From the NCBI RefSeq assembly GCF_902506535.1, contig NZ_LR733827.1:1208805-1272804 (forward strand): a DNA stretch of 64,000 nucleotides. Reading direction: 5' to 3'. This DNA comes from Pseudomonas sp. 8Z. Lineage in GTDB: Bacteria; Pseudomonadota; Gammaproteobacteria; Pseudomonadales; Pseudomonadaceae. A program made the position numbers and the translations under genes. Positions 32,853-43,068 of the stretch are shown here, in pieces. How positions within the stretch are numbered: position 1 is the stretch's first letter; each line of letters begins with the position of its first letter. Under the pieces are notes generated by a model that was not told the DNA's origin, did not search any database, and was given only the letters and a program-made list of their open reading frames with translations.

Positions 32853-35800
32853 TCAGTCCACCCACACTCGGGCGTTGCGGAACATACGCATCCAGCCAGC
32901 ATCTTCCTGCCACTCGTCCGGGCGCCAGGAGTTCTGCACGGCGCGGAACACGCGCTCCGGGTGCGGCATCATGATGGTGACGCGACCGTCTCGGCTAGTC
33001 AGGCCGGTAATCCCGCGCGGCGAACCGTTGGGGTTGGCCGGGTAGGTCTCGGTGACCTTACCGTGGTTGTCGACGAAACGCAGCGCCACGGTGCCGGACA
33101 GATCGGACTCAAGCAGGGCTTCCTCGCTTTCGAACTCGGCATGGCCTTCACCGTGGGCGATGGCGATGGGCATGCGCGAACCTGCCATGCCCTGCAGGAA
33201 GATCGACGCCGACTCCTGCACCTGGACCATGGCCACGCGCGCCTCGAACTGCTCGGAGCGGTTGCGCACGAAGTGCGGCCAGAACTCGGTGCCAGGGATC
33301 AGCTCGTGCAGGTTGCTCATCATCTGGCAGCCGTTGCACACGCCGAGGGCGAAGCTGTCCTTGCGCTCGAAGAAGGCCTGGAAGCCTTCGCGGGCACGGG
33401 TGTTGAACAGGATCGACTTGGCCCAACCTTCGCCGGCACCGAGCACGTCACCGTAGGAGAAGCCACCGCAGGCCACCAGGCCCTTGAACTCTTCCAGGTT
33501 GACGCGACCGGCGAGGATATCGCTCATGTGCACATCGATGGCGGAGAAGCCGACGCGATCAAACGCTGCAGCCATTTCTACCTGGCCGTTGACGCCCTGC
33601 TCGCGCAGGATCGCCACTTGCGGACGCACACCCTTCTTGATGTAAGGCGCAGCGATGTCCTGATTGACGTCGTAGCCGAGCTTGACCGACAGACCGGGGT
33701 TGTCTTCTTCCAGCAGCAGGTCGAATTCCTGATCGGCGCACTGGGCGTTGTCGCGCAGGCGCTGGATGCGATAGCTGGTTTCCGCCCACTGACGCTGCAA
33801 CAAGCGACGCTCGCCAGTGAACACCGCTTCACCCTGGAAGCTGACAATGATGTCACCGTTGTTGACCGGCTGACCGATCACCGCCACGCAGTCGTCGAGA
33901 CCGGCAGCACTGAACTGCGCCAGCACTTCGGCAGTGGCGTCCTGGCGTACCTGAATCACCGCACCGAGCTCTTCGTTGAACAGCACGGCTGGCAACTCGG
34001 CCACGGCATCGGCCAGAGCGTCGAGGTTCAGCGCCAGACCACAGTGACCGGCGAAAGCCATTTCCAGTACGGTGGTCAGCAGGCCACCGTCGGAACGGTC
34101 ATGGTAGGAAAGGATATGGCCATCGGCGTTCAGGCCTTGCACCACGGCGAAGAAGGCCTTGAGGTCTTCGGCATCGTCGACGTCCGGCACGCTCTGGCCG
34201 ATCTGCGCATAGGTCTGCGCCAGGATCGAGCCCCCCATACGATCCTGCCCACGGCCCAGGTCAATCAGGATCAGATCCGTCTCGCCTTTGTCCATACGCA
34301 GTTGCGGAGTCAGGGTCTGGCGCACGTCCTGCACCGGGGCGAAACCGGAAATCACCAGCGACAACGGCGAGGTCACACTCTTCTCGCCTTCTTCGTCCTG
34401 CCAGCGGGTCTTCATGGACATGGAGTCCTTGCCCACCGGAATGGTGATGCCCAGCGCCGGGCACAATTCCATGCCCACCGCCTTGACGGTGTCGTACAAA
34501 CGCGCGTCTTCACCCGGATGACCGGCAGCGGCCATCCAGTTGGCCGACAGTTTGATGTCGGAGAGTTTTTCGATGCGCGCGGCGGCCAGGTTGGTGATGG
34601 TCTCGCCAACGGCCATGCGGCCGGATGCCGGCGCGTCAAGCAGCGCCAACGGCGTGCGCTCGCCCATGGCCATGGCTTCGCCGGTGTAGACGTCGAAGCT
34701 GGTGGCGGTCACGGCGCAATCGGCCACCGGCACCTGCCACGGACCGACCATCTGATCGCGAGCGACCAGGCCGGTGATGGTGCGGTCACCAATGGTGATC
34801 AAAAAGCTCTTGCTGGCCACGGCCGGGTGGCGCAGTACGCGCGATACCGCGTCCTGCAGATCCAGGCCGGAGGCGTCGAAGTCATCGCCCTGCTCCGCTT
34901 CGCGGCTGACGCTGCGGTGCATGCGCGGCGGTTTGCCCAGCAGCACTTCCAGCGGCATGTCCACCGGGGTGTTGCTGAAGTGGCTGTCGGTCACCGTCAG
35001 GTGCGGCTCGGCGGTGGCCTCGCCGACCACGGCGAAGGGGCAACGCTCACGCTCGCAGATGGCCTGGAAGCGCTCGAAGTCGGCCGCGTCCACGCTCAGC
35101 ACGTAGCGCTCCTGCGACTCGTTGCACCAGATTTCGTGCGGAGCCATGCCCGGCTCGTCGTTGGGCACGTTGCGCAGTTCGAAGCGACCGCCGCGGCCAC
35201 CGTCGTTGATCAGCTCCGGCAGGGCGTTGGAGATACCACCGGCGCCGACGTCGTGGATGAACTTGATCGGGTTGGCCTCGCCCAGTTGCCAGCAGCGGTC
35301 GATGACCTCCTGGCAGCGGCGCTCCATTTCCGGGTTCTCGCGCTGTACCGAGGCGAAGTCCAGGTCAGCCGAGCTGGCGCCAGTGGCCATCGACGACGCG
35401 GCGCCGCCGCCCAGGCCGATGAGCATGGCCGGGCCGCCGAGCACGATCAGCTTGGCGCCGACGGAAATCTCGCCCTTCTGCACGTGATTTTCGCGGATGT
35501 TGCCGAGGCCACCGGCGAGCATGATCGGCTTGTGGTAGCCGCGCACTTCCTCACCGCGCGGGCTGCTGACCGCCTGCTCGAAGGTACGGAAGTAGCCGTT
35601 GAGCGCCGGGCGACCGAATTCGTTGTTGAACGCGGCGCCGCCCAGCGGGCCTTCGATCATGATGTCCAGCGCGCTGACGATGCGCTCGGGCTTGCCGTAG
35701 GGCTTTTCCCAGGGCTGGAGGAAGTCGGGGATGTTCAGGTTGGACACCGAGAAACCGGTCAGGCCAGCCTTGGGCTTGGCGCCGCGACCAGTCGCACCTT

Positions 35801-36749
35801 CGTCGCGAATCTCACCACCGGAACCGGTGGACGCACCGGGGAACGGGGCGATGGCGGTCGGGTGGTTGTGCGTCTCCACCTTCATCAGGATATGCACCGG
35901 CTCGATGCTGGCGCCGTACTGACGGCTCTCCGGGTTCGGGTAGAAGCGCCCGGCGGTAAAGCCTTCGATGACCGAGGCATTGTCCTTGTAGGCACTGAGG
36001 ACACCTTCACGATTCATCTCGTAGGTGTTCTTGATCATGCCAAACAGGGATTTGTCCTGGCTCTGGCCGTCGATGTCCCAACTGGCATTGAAGATCTTGT
36101 GGCGGCAGTGCTCGGAGTTGGCCTGGGCGAACATCATCAGTTCGATGTCGTGCGGATTGCGCCCCAGGTCATTGAAGCTCTTGACCAGGTAATCGATTTC
36201 GTCCTCGGCCAGGGCCAGGCCGAGATCCTGATTAGCCTGCTCAAGGGCGGCACGACCACCACCGAGCACGTCCACGGCGGTCAGCGGTTTGGGCTGAGCA
36301 TGGCTGAACAGCGCACCTGCGTCTTCCAGGGTGCCCAGCACGAGCTGAGTCATGCGGTCGTGCAGCAGGCTGGCAACGGTGGCGCTATCGGCTTCGCTCA
36401 GCTCGCCGCTCACGTAATAGGCGATGCCACGCTCCAGGCGCTGGATCTTGCTCAGACCGCAGTTACGGGCGATGTCGCTGGCCTTGCTGGCCCAGGGCGA
36501 GATGGTGCCGAAACGCGGCACGGTGAGGAACAATTTGCCGCTTGGCTCCTGCACCGGCACGCTCGGGCCGTACTTGAGCAGGCGCGCCAGCACCTGCTCT
36601 TCATCGGCAGTAAGAACGCCGGTGACATCGGCGAAGTGTGCGAACTCGGCGTACAGCCCGGTCACGGCCGGCACCTTGCTGGTCAGTTGCTCGAGCAATT
36701 TGCCATGGCGGAAAGCGGAAAGAGCGGGAGCGCCGCGCAGAATCAACAT
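32853..36749 (-). CDS. purL: Phosphoribosylformylglycinamidine synthase (FGAM synthetase)
   Basis: A 1298-residue large-type PurL that makes FGAM from FGAR, glutamine and ATP. N-terminal PurS-like region, then two AIRS-like halves (VETHNHPTAIAPFPGASTGSGGEIRDEGATGRG, LGGPAMLIGLGGGAASSM, VGAGGISNALPELI). The C-terminal class-I glutaminase has the catalytic Cys in FALGVCNGCQMMSNL and the His/Glu pair in MMPHPERVFRA. Full length. Divergent from mltF. Confidence 0.98.
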   Translation of the reverse strand: MLILRGAPALSAFRHGKLLEQLTSKVPAVTGLYAEFAHFADVTGVLTADEEQVLARLLKYGPSVPVQEPSGKLFLTVPRFGTISPWASKASDIARNCGLSKIQRLERGIAYYVSGELSEADSATVASLLHDRMTQLVLGTLEDAGALFSHAQPKPLTAVDVLGGGRAALEQANQDLGLALAEDEIDYLVKSFNDLGRNPHDIELMMFAQANSEHCRHKIFNASWDIDGQSQDKSLFGMIKNTYEMNREGVLSAYKDNASVIEGFTAGRFYPNPESRQYGASIEPVHILMKVETHNHPTAIAPFPGASTGSGGEIRDEGATGRGAKPKAGLTGFSVSNLNIPDFLQPWEKPYGKPERIVSALDIMIEGPLGGAAFNNEFGRPALNGYFRTFEQAVSSPRGEEVRGYHKPIMLAGGLGNIRENHVQKGEISVGAKLIVLGGPAMLIGLGGGAASSMATGASSADLDFASVQRENPEMERRCQEVIDRCWQLGEANPIKFIHDVGAGGISNALPELINDGGRGGRFELRNVPNDEPGMAPHEIWCNESQERYVLSVDAADFERFQAICERERCPFAVVGEATAEPHLTVTDSHFSNTPVDMPLEVLLGKPPRMHRSVSREAEQGDDFDASGLDLQDAVSRVLRHPAVASKSFLITIGDRTITGLVARDQMVGPWQVPVADCAVTATSFDVYTGEAMAMGERTPLALLDAPASGRMAVGETITNLAAARIEKLSDIKLSANWMAAAGHPGEDARLYDTVKAVGMELCPALGITIPVGKDSMSMKTRWQDEEGEKSVTSPLSLVISGFAPVQDVRQTLTPQLRMDKGETDLILIDLGRGQDRMGGSILAQTYAQIGQSVPDVDDAEDLKAFFAVVQGLNADGHILSYHDRSDGGLLTTVLEMAFAGHCGLALNLDALADAVAELPAVLFNEELGAVIQVRQDATAEVLAQFSAAGLDDCVAVIGQPVNNGDIIVSFQGEAVFTGERRLLQRQWAETSYRIQRLRDNAQCADQEFDLLLEEDNPGLSVKLGYDVNQDIAAPYIKKGVRPQVAILREQGVNGQVEMAAAFDRVGFSAIDVHMSDILAGRVNLEEFKGLVACGGFSYGDVLGAGEGWAKSILFNTRAREGFQAFFERKDSFALGVCNGCQMMSNLHELIPGTEFWPHFVRNRSEQFEARVAMVQVQESASIFLQGMAGSRMPIAIAHGEGHAEFESEEALLESDLSGTVALRFVDNHGKVTETYPANPNGSPRGITGLTSRDGRVTIMMPHPERVFRAVQNSWRPDEWQEDAGWMRMFRNARVWVD

Positions 36750-36917
36750 CGTCGGGACAGCCTCTGGAGAAGGGGGTGTGCTTAGAGGCCGTGCATTCTA
36801 GCCTAAAGCCGCGCGTACAGCACCCGTACCGAGCGCCAGGAAGACGAGCGAGCGCTAGCAGAGAAGCGCGTCGCTGTCGAGATATGGCACTTCATGCGCT
36901 TTGCGTATACTGCACCG

Positions 36918-38384
36918 ATGTTTGCACGACCTGCGATACGCATGCGTTGCGCCACAAGGCTGTTGGCGATTGGAACCCTCCTGATGCTTGCTGGCTGTGG
37001 CGAAGAACACAAGCCCAGCGTACTAGAGCAGATCAAGGCGGAGGGTGAGTTGCGCGTGGTCACTCGAAACAGCCCGTCGACCTACTTCCAGGATCGTAAC
37101 GGCGCCACCGGTTTCGAGTATGAACTGGCCAAACGCTTCGCCACCGACCTGGGCCTGAAGCTAAAAGTCGAAACCGCCGACAATCTTGACGGTCTGTTTG
37201 CCAGCCTCGACCGCAAAGATGGCCCGGTACTCGCCGCCGCCGGTCTGATCGACACCCCACTGCGCCAGCGCCAGGCACGTTTTTCCATTCCGTATTTGGA
37301 AGTGACTCCGCAGGTTGTCTACCGCCAGGGCGAAGCGCGCCCGACCAAACCCGAAGACCTCATCGGCAAGCGCATCCTGGTGCTGGCCGGCAGCAGCCAT
37401 GCCGAGCAACTGGCCGCACTCAAGCAGCAACTGCCGGATCTGCAATTTGAAGTTTCCGATGCCGTCGAGGTGGTCGATCTGCTGCGCATGGTCGATGAGG
37501 GGCAGATCGACCTTACGCTGGTCGACTCCAATGAACTGGCAATGAATCAGGTCTACTTCCCCAACGTACGCGTCGCCTTCGATCTGGGCGAAACCAACCG
37601 CATGCGCTGGGCGGTAGCCGCTGGCGACGACGAAAGCCTGCTGCTGGAGATCAACGCCTTTCTCAAGCGCGCGCAAGCCAACGGCACCCTGCAGCGCCTG
37701 AAAGAGCGTTACTACGGCCATGTCGACGTGCTTGGCTATGTCGGTGCCTACACCTTCGCCCAGCACTTGCAGCAACGCCTGCCGCGCTACGAGCCGATGT
37801 TCCGCCAGTCGGCACGCACCCATCAGGTGGATTGGCGCCTGCTGGCCGCCATCGGCTATCAGGAATCGCTGTGGCAACCTGGCGCCACCTCCAAGACCGG
37901 CGTGCGCGGCCTCATGATGCTGACCCAACGCACCGCACAATCGGTCGGCGTGTCCAATCGCCTGGACCCCAAACAAAGCATCGAGGGTGGCGCGCGCTAC
38001 TTCCTGCAGGTGCACAGCCAGTTGCCGGAAGACATCGCCGAGCCGGATCGCACCTGGTTCGCCCTGGCGGCTTACAACGTCGGCGGCGGGCACCTGGAAG
38101 ACGCCCGGCGCCTGACCGAAGCCGAAGGCATGGATCCGAACAAGTGGGCCGACGTGCAGAAGATCCTGCCGCGCCTGGCGCAAAAACAGTGGTACAGCAA
38201 GACGCGGTATGGCTATGCCCGTGGCGGCGAGCCGGTGCACTTCGTGCGTAACATCCGCCGCTACTACGACATCCTCACCTGGGTGACGCAGCCACAACTG
38301 GAAGGCACCGAGGTCGCCGAAAGTGGCATTCACATGCCCGGCATCGACAAGCGCAAGCCTGAAGACGAAACCCCACCGCTCTGA
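36918..38384 (+). CDS. mltF: Membrane-bound lytic murein transglycosylase F
   Basis: A 488-residue lipoprotein. The signal peptide ends in a lipobox (LLMLAGC, lipidated Cys). A periplasmic solute-binding-like domain covers residues about 40-260 (LRVVTRNSPSTYF, FEYELAKRFATDLG), which in MltF acts allosterically. The lytic transglycosylase domain follows with the catalytic Glu in AAIGYQESLWQPGA, then GVRGLMMLTQRTAQ and AAYNVGGGHLEDAR. It cleaves glycan strands to 1,6-anhydro products. The ATG at 36918 is preferred over one eight codons upstream. Confidence 0.95.
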   Translation: MFARPAIRMRCATRLLAIGTLLMLAGCGEEHKPSVLEQIKAEGELRVVTRNSPSTYFQDRNGATGFEYELAKRFATDLGLKLKVETADNLDGLFASLDRKDGPVLAAAGLIDTPLRQRQARFSIPYLEVTPQVVYRQGEARPTKPEDLIGKRILVLAGSSHAEQLAALKQQLPDLQFEVSDAVEVVDLLRMVDEGQIDLTLVDSNELAMNQVYFPNVRVAFDLGETNRMRWAVAAGDDESLLLEINAFLKRAQANGTLQRLKERYYGHVDVLGYVGAYTFAQHLQQRLPRYEPMFRQSARTHQVDWRLLAAIGYQESLWQPGATSKTGVRGLMMLTQRTAQSVGVSNRLDPKQSIEGGARYFLQVHSQLPEDIAEPDRTWFALAAYNVGGGHLEDARRLTEAEGMDPNKWADVQKILPRLAQKQWYSKTRYGYARGGEPVHFVRNIRRYYDILTWVTQPQLEGTEVAESGIHMPGIDKRKPEDETPPL

Positions 38385-38390
38385 CCGCGC

Positions 38391-38864
38391 TCAACGCAGG
38401 CTCTGATTCCCCATCGAACAACGACTCTGCGCGCGCCGCGCCTGCGGTAGCGCGGCCAGCGCCGTGGTGCACTGCGCCTGAGAGGGCATGCGTTCGACGC
38501 GAAGATTGGCCTGCTCGTCGACCGCGATCAGGTAGGGCTGGTTATAGCGCAAGCGATCATTCCAGGCACTGAAGTGGTGTGTCGTAAACACACAGCGGTA
38601 ATCGAGCTGCCCAGTGAAGCCCTTGAAGCGGTCGCGCATAAAGATATGGTGGTAACGCAGCCAATCACGATTGCGCTGGCCGTCACGCACCGCCGCCTGA
38701 CAGTCCTGCAGCGTGGTGATCTCAGGCTCATGCAGGAAGATGCTCTGGGCCAGGCTGGAGCCACCCAACTGCACGGTAGCCAATAGATAGACGTCAGGCG
38801 ACTCAGCCCATGCCGGAGCCGCCAGCAGCGCCAACAGCGCCAACAGCGCCATCGCTCGATTCAT
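38391..38864 (-). CDS. Hypothetical exported protein with four cysteines
   Basis: 157 residues starting MNRAMALLALLALLAAPAWAES, a clear signal peptide cleaved near AWA-ES; the mature protein is periplasmic. Four cysteines (in LQDCQAAV, DYRCVFTT, QAQCTTAL and QSRCSMG) could form two disulfides. A GGGAG site lies eight bases before the ATG. I recognise no family. The signal-peptide coding stretch contains a tandem GGCGCTGTT-type triplet-of-codons repeat encoding LLALLALLA. Converges on mltF with only six bases between stop codons. Confidence 0.7.
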   Translation of the reverse strand: MNRAMALLALLALLAAPAWAESPDVYLLATVQLGGSSLAQSIFLHEPEITTLQDCQAAVRDGQRNRDWLRYHHIFMRDRFKGFTGQLDYRCVFTTHHFSAWNDRLRYNQPYLIAVDEQANLRVERMPSQAQCTTALAALPQARRAQSRCSMGNQSLR

Positions 38865-38891
38865 CGTCACTACTCCCTGTAACTGGCTGGC

Positions 38892-39368
38892 TCAGCCGCG
38901 CCGAGCCTTGAAGAATGTTTTCAACAGCGCTCCGCTCTCCTCAGCCAGCAGACCACCTTCCACCATTACCCGATGATTGAGGAATGCCTGCTCGAAGAAG
39001 CGCCCCTGGCTGACTGCCATCCCCGCGCGCGGCTCGCTGGCGGCATACACCACCCGCGCGATGCGCGCATGCACGATCAGCCCAGCGCACATGCTGCAGG
39101 GCTCCAGCGTCACGTAAAGGGTGCTGCCCGGCAGACGGTAGTTCTGCACGCTTTGTGCCGCCGCGCGGATCGCCACCATCTCGGCATGAGCGCTGGGATC
39201 ATGGCGCAGAATCGGGCAATTGAAACCCTGACCAACCACCTCGCCATCCTGTACCAGCAGCGCACCGACCGGCACCTCGCCTTGCTCCGCACCCTGGCGC
39301 GCCAGGTCGAGCGCCAGGCGCATGAAATGCTCGTCACGCGAGCGGTCGATGATCTGAGGTCTGTTCAT
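38892..39368 (-). CDS. tadA: tRNA-specific adenosine deaminase
   Basis: A 158-residue zinc deaminase making inosine at the wobble position (A34) of tRNA-Arg(ACG). Zinc and proton-shuttle motif HAE in SAHAEMVAIRAA, and PCSMC in TLEPCSMCAGLIVHARI. It begins MNRPQIIDRSRDEHFMRLAL. Length and motifs match TadA; the gene is commonly near mltF in Pseudomonas. Confidence 0.95.
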   Translation of the reverse strand: MNRPQIIDRSRDEHFMRLALDLARQGAEQGEVPVGALLVQDGEVVGQGFNCPILRHDPSAHAEMVAIRAAAQSVQNYRLPGSTLYVTLEPCSMCAGLIVHARIARVVYAASEPRAGMAVSQGRFFEQAFLNHRVMVEGGLLAEESGALLKTFFKARRG

Positions 39369-39447
39369 GGATGGATCGAGAAATGCCAACTAGCGCCGTT
39401 GCCTGTGCGGAATGTACAGACAACGGCGCTAAAAGAAAGCCCTGCGC

Positions 39448-40704
39448 TTACCAGCCTGAGGGCAGTAGCTGCAACGCACTGAGAACGGCGTACAAGGCGC
39501 TGGCCAGGTAGATCAGCACGATCACCCCTTGCAGCACCGGGTGGGCGATCCAGCCGCATTGCCAGGCCGGCTGCAGATCACCGCTGCGGCGCGCCTGGCG
39601 CAGCATCAGAATCGGCATGATCGAGAGGATCACGCCACTGAAAGCACCGGCGAAGTACAACGCGTTGACGAAACCGACCATGCCGCTATAGGCCAGCACG
39701 AACGGCGGCACGCACACCATGCCAAGCACCAGCAGGCGCGCCTTGGGCTGCGACTCCGATCCGAGCGACTGGAATTTGTCGAAGATGTTGGTCAGGAAGC
39801 TGCCGCCAAGGCCCCAGTAGGAGGTCATCATGGCGCACAGGGCGAAAGTGTTGGCGGTGTAGAACGCCCACTGCCCCAACGCCTCGCCCCAGGCCAGAGT
39901 GGCCACTTCGGACTGACTTTCCAGCCCGGTCAGGGCAATCACCGAAGCCGGTACGATGGCCAGCAGGACGAAAGTGCTGATCATCCCGGTAATCACCGCA
40001 CGCGGCAGCAATTGCGGGCGGTCGGCAAAACCACGGGCCATCTCCGGCACGATGTACTGCGCCGAGAAGCAGAACACGGCAATGTTGAACACCGGCACCA
40101 TGTAAACCCAGTCGCCATCGAGCAGACGCGCCGCATCGGTGTTCTCGTTGATCAGCGTCGCGAGCACCAAAATCACGATCATGCTGACCATGCCGATGCT
40201 GATGAACTTCTCACCCTTGCCGATCGCGCTCAGGCCCAGATACAGCACCAGTGCCGCCGGGGCGAAGAACAGCAAGCTGCCCAGCGCCGGGCTGATGCCG
40301 AGAAACGCGGAGAGAATCTTGCCGCTGCCGCTCATATAGGCGATCAGCGCACCGATGCTGTTGACCGCCACGGAAAGGAAGATCGCCCAGGAACCGAACG
40401 AACCTACATAGCGCTTGGCCAGACCACTGAGCTGACTGTGCGCGCGGGTACGCAGCGCGGTTTCTGAAACGTAGAGCATGGTGATGGTGGTGAAAACACC
40501 CGCAACAGCCAGCCAGATCAGCAAAGGCACAAAACCGGCCTTGCGGCTGGCGTAAGCCATCGAAAGGACGCCAGCACCGATATTGGTGCCCACGATCATC
40601 GCCACCGCTTCAAGGAAGCTCAGGCGTTTAACCTCAAGCCCAGATGCGCCGACAGACTCGGCACTGGCTTGACCCGTCACGGGGTGGATCTGCGTTTCAC
40701 TCAT
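39448..40704 (-). CDS. Aromatic amino acid permease (HAAAP family, TyrP/Mtr-like)
   Basis: A 418-residue carrier with about eleven membrane helices. The first helix carries the unwound-helix motif of the APC fold (VAMIVGTNIGAGVLSMAYASRKAGF), and FSAQYIVPEMARG follows in the middle. This sequence type belongs to the hydroxy/aromatic amino acid permeases importing tyrosine or tryptophan with protons. Which amino acid is carried cannot be assigned. ATG at 40702-40704. Confidence 0.85.
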   Translation of the reverse strand: MSETQIHPVTGQASAESVGASGLEVKRLSFLEAVAMIVGTNIGAGVLSMAYASRKAGFVPLLIWLAVAGVFTTITMLYVSETALRTRAHSQLSGLAKRYVGSFGSWAIFLSVAVNSIGALIAYMSGSGKILSAFLGISPALGSLLFFAPAALVLYLGLSAIGKGEKFISIGMVSMIVILVLATLINENTDAARLLDGDWVYMVPVFNIAVFCFSAQYIVPEMARGFADRPQLLPRAVITGMISTFVLLAIVPASVIALTGLESQSEVATLAWGEALGQWAFYTANTFALCAMMTSYWGLGGSFLTNIFDKFQSLGSESQPKARLLVLGMVCVPPFVLAYSGMVGFVNALYFAGAFSGVILSIMPILMLRQARRSGDLQPAWQCGWIAHPVLQGVIVLIYLASALYAVLSALQLLPSGW

Positions 40705-40921
40705 CACAACACCTCTACAACCAAATCAACGTATCAGGAGGGCCTGAACCGAACTGCCACGGCCTTTGTTCTGAACGGTGAACGGGCATTGCGCAAACAA
40801 AACGGACAACAGACCCACCTGGCGACGGCCCGAAGGACGCCCATGGTCAGACCAATTGGCTGCACCACAGGGGGCGCGCACCTTAGCACAAGGTTTGCCA
40901 CGCGCGGGCCATCAAACAGCC
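40705..40921. other. Region between permease and multicopper oxidase genes
   Basis: 217 bases upstream of the permease and downstream of the oxidase gene, both on the minus strand. AGGAGGG at 40737-40743 is on the wrong strand for either. No conserved reading frame or strong hairpin was seen. Confidence 0.35.
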
Positions 40922-42295
40922 CTAAACCACGGCGATAGCTGCCATAAGCCCGGTTTCCATGTGATCGATGACATGGCAGTGGAACATCCACACCCCTGGG
41001 TTATCGGCGACGAAGGCGATGCGTGCCGTCTCGTTCTTGCCCAGCAGGTAGGTGTCGGTGAAGTACGGAATGATCCGCTTACGGTCGGAGTCCAGCACCT
41101 TGAACGACATACCGTGCAGATGGATCGGGTGCTGATACTGCGCCATGTTGCGCAGCACGAAGATGTAGTGACCATCCTTCTTCAGCGTCGCGATGGGACG
41201 GTCAGCGCAGGTCTTGTCGTGAATATCCCAGGCCTGGCCGTTGATCTGCCAATACTTGTAGCGCCCGGCGGCCTCATCGGCAGGCGAAGCCAGCGCCGCC
41301 GCCCACTCGAAGTTGAAACGCAGGGTCTCGGCCTTGGTCAGATCCGGCTCGGCCACCGGGTTGGCCGGTAACGCAGGCGGCCAGTCGCCCGCCACCTCGC
41401 TACTCGCCGCACTCTTGATAGTGGCCAAGCGCAGCGGCCCGTTGCGCAGCGACAACGTCTGCCCTGCGGCCGGCACCTTGAGCGCCAGATCGATACGCAT
41501 ACCAGGGCCGAGCCAATACTCCTTGCCGAGCGGCCGCGGTTGCACGGGGTTACCGTCCAGGGCATAAATCCGCGCTTCGCCACCACGCAGGTTGAGGCGA
41601 TAGGTGACGGTGTTGTCGAGATTGATCAGACGCAGACGCACCACCTGCCCGGCCGGCAACTCCAGCGTTGGATTGGGCGCGCCATTGATCGTGGTCAGAC
41701 GCCCGCGCGTACCCTCGCGTGCAGCCTGGCGCGGCACCGAGAACGGCGTAAAGGCGCCCTGCTCATCGACATGCCAGGTCTTCAGACACAGCGTGCGCTC
41801 ATGGAGAAACCCCGTCGGCTCGCGCTCCTCGACGATCAACGGGCCAACCAGACCACGACCGAGCTGCTCGGCGCTGGTGGTATGCGGGTGATACCAGTAA
41901 CTCCCGGCATCCGGGCAGATGAAGTCGTAATCGAAATACTCGCCAGGCAGCACCGGCGCCTGCGAGACATAAGGCACACCGTCCATTTCCAATGGCAGGC
42001 GGATGCCATGCCAGTGAATGGTGCTCTGCTGCTCCAGCTTGTTGATGAAACGCACCCGCAAGCGTTCGCCCTGACGGCAGCGCAACTCGACGCCCGGCGC
42101 CTGGCCGCCATACCCCCAGGCAGGCGTCGTATGTCCCGGCACCAGTTCCAGATCGACCGGTGCGGCAATCAACTCGTAGTCATGGGTTGCCACGTTCTCC
42201 GGGCGCCCCAACCAGTAACGCACCCCACCGGCGCCCAGACCAACCACTCCAAGACCAGCAAGACCGGCCAGCACCTGCCTACGGGAAAAAGCCAT
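40922..42295 (-). CDS. Tat-exported multicopper oxidase
   Basis: A 457-residue periplasmic three-domain cupredoxin oxidase. It begins with a twin-arginine signal (MAFSRRQVLAGLAGLGVVG). All four copper-ligand blocks are present: HWHGIRLP, WYHPHT, HPIHLHG and HCHVIDHMETGLM, the last giving the type-1 Cys with an axial Met. No methionine-rich insert like that of CueO was noticed. The substrate may be Cu(I), phenols or metals. It lies 105 bases downstream of eda on the same strand; co-transcription is possible but a functional link to sugar metabolism is not evident. Confidence 0.92.
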   Translation of the reverse strand: MAFSRRQVLAGLAGLGVVGLGAGGVRYWLGRPENVATHDYELIAAPVDLELVPGHTTPAWGYGGQAPGVELRCRQGERLRVRFINKLEQQSTIHWHGIRLPLEMDGVPYVSQAPVLPGEYFDYDFICPDAGSYWYHPHTTSAEQLGRGLVGPLIVEEREPTGFLHERTLCLKTWHVDEQGAFTPFSVPRQAAREGTRGRLTTINGAPNPTLELPAGQVVRLRLINLDNTVTYRLNLRGGEARIYALDGNPVQPRPLGKEYWLGPGMRIDLALKVPAAGQTLSLRNGPLRLATIKSAASSEVAGDWPPALPANPVAEPDLTKAETLRFNFEWAAALASPADEAAGRYKYWQINGQAWDIHDKTCADRPIATLKKDGHYIFVLRNMAQYQHPIHLHGMSFKVLDSDRKRIIPYFTDTYLLGKNETARIAFVADNPGVWMFHCHVIDHMETGLMAAIAVV

Positions 42296-42400
42296 TGCAC
42301 CCTCGACGATTCGCACCTACTCAATTGCGATATCGTCTCATTATCAAGAGGGTATTGCCCAGCCGCATAAGGCCTTGACGTCTGCCCGGCAACACGGCAC

Positions 42401-43048
42401 TCAGTCCAGCAGTGCCAGCGCTTCGGCGCTGGCCTGGCGCACCGCATCCCAGCCTGCCGAGCTGTCGAGCATCCAACTGCCACCCACACACATGACATTG
42501 GCCTGCGCCATGTAGCGCTGCAGATTAGCCGGGCCCACGCCGCCCGTCGGGCAGAAGCGCACGTCCGCGAAGGGGCCGCCGAACGCCTTGAGCGCGGCGA
42601 CACCACCACAGACTTCTGCCGGGAACAGCTTGAAGCGGCGATAGCCCAGGGCGTAGCCGCTCATGATCTCCGACGCACTGGCAACTCCAGGCAACAGCGG
42701 CAGCGGGCTTTGCAGCGCGGCGTGCAGCAGCTCGTCCGTGGAGCCGGGGCTGACCACGAACTGCCCGCCAGCTTCCTCCACCGCAGCGAGCATCTGCGGA
42801 TTGAGCACCGTGCCGGCGCCAATGCACAGGTGCGGACGCTCTTGGCGCAGACGGCGAATGGCAGTCAAGCCGTGCGGCGAACGCAGGGTGATTTCCAGCA
42901 CCTGCAGACCACCGGCGTCCAGTGCATCGGCCAACGGTAGGATGTCCTCCTCACGCGCGATGGTGACCACCGGCATGATCCGCGCCCGAGCGCAGAGTGC
43001 ATCGATGCTGGCAATTTTCTCGGCCATGCTGGCGGTGGTAGGCGTCAT
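42401..43048 (-). CDS. eda: 2-dehydro-3-deoxy-6-phosphogluconate aldolase (KDPG aldolase)
   Basis: A 215-residue class-I aldolase splitting KDPG to pyruvate and glyceraldehyde 3-phosphate, the last step of the Entner-Doudoroff route. The Schiff-base lysine is in YRRFKLFPAEVCGG, with VLEITLRSPHGL, GAGTVLNPQML and CPTGGVGPANLQRYM in the standard order. Last enzyme gene of zwf-pgl-eda, 20 bases after pgl. Confidence 0.97.
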   Translation of the reverse strand: MTPTTASMAEKIASIDALCARARIMPVVTIAREEDILPLADALDAGGLQVLEITLRSPHGLTAIRRLRQERPHLCIGAGTVLNPQMLAAVEEAGGQFVVSPGSTDELLHAALQSPLPLLPGVASASEIMSGYALGYRRFKLFPAEVCGGVAALKAFGGPFADVRFCPTGGVGPANLQRYMAQANVMCVGGSWMLDSSAGWDAVRQASAEALALLD

Positions 43049-43068
43049 GAAATTCGCTCCTTATGGCC

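Noticed and set aside
32823..36785. A 1320-codon open frame on the plus strand opposite purL
   Set aside because: Fully antisense to an intact, motif-complete purL, with no domain or ribosome site; codon-bias artefact.
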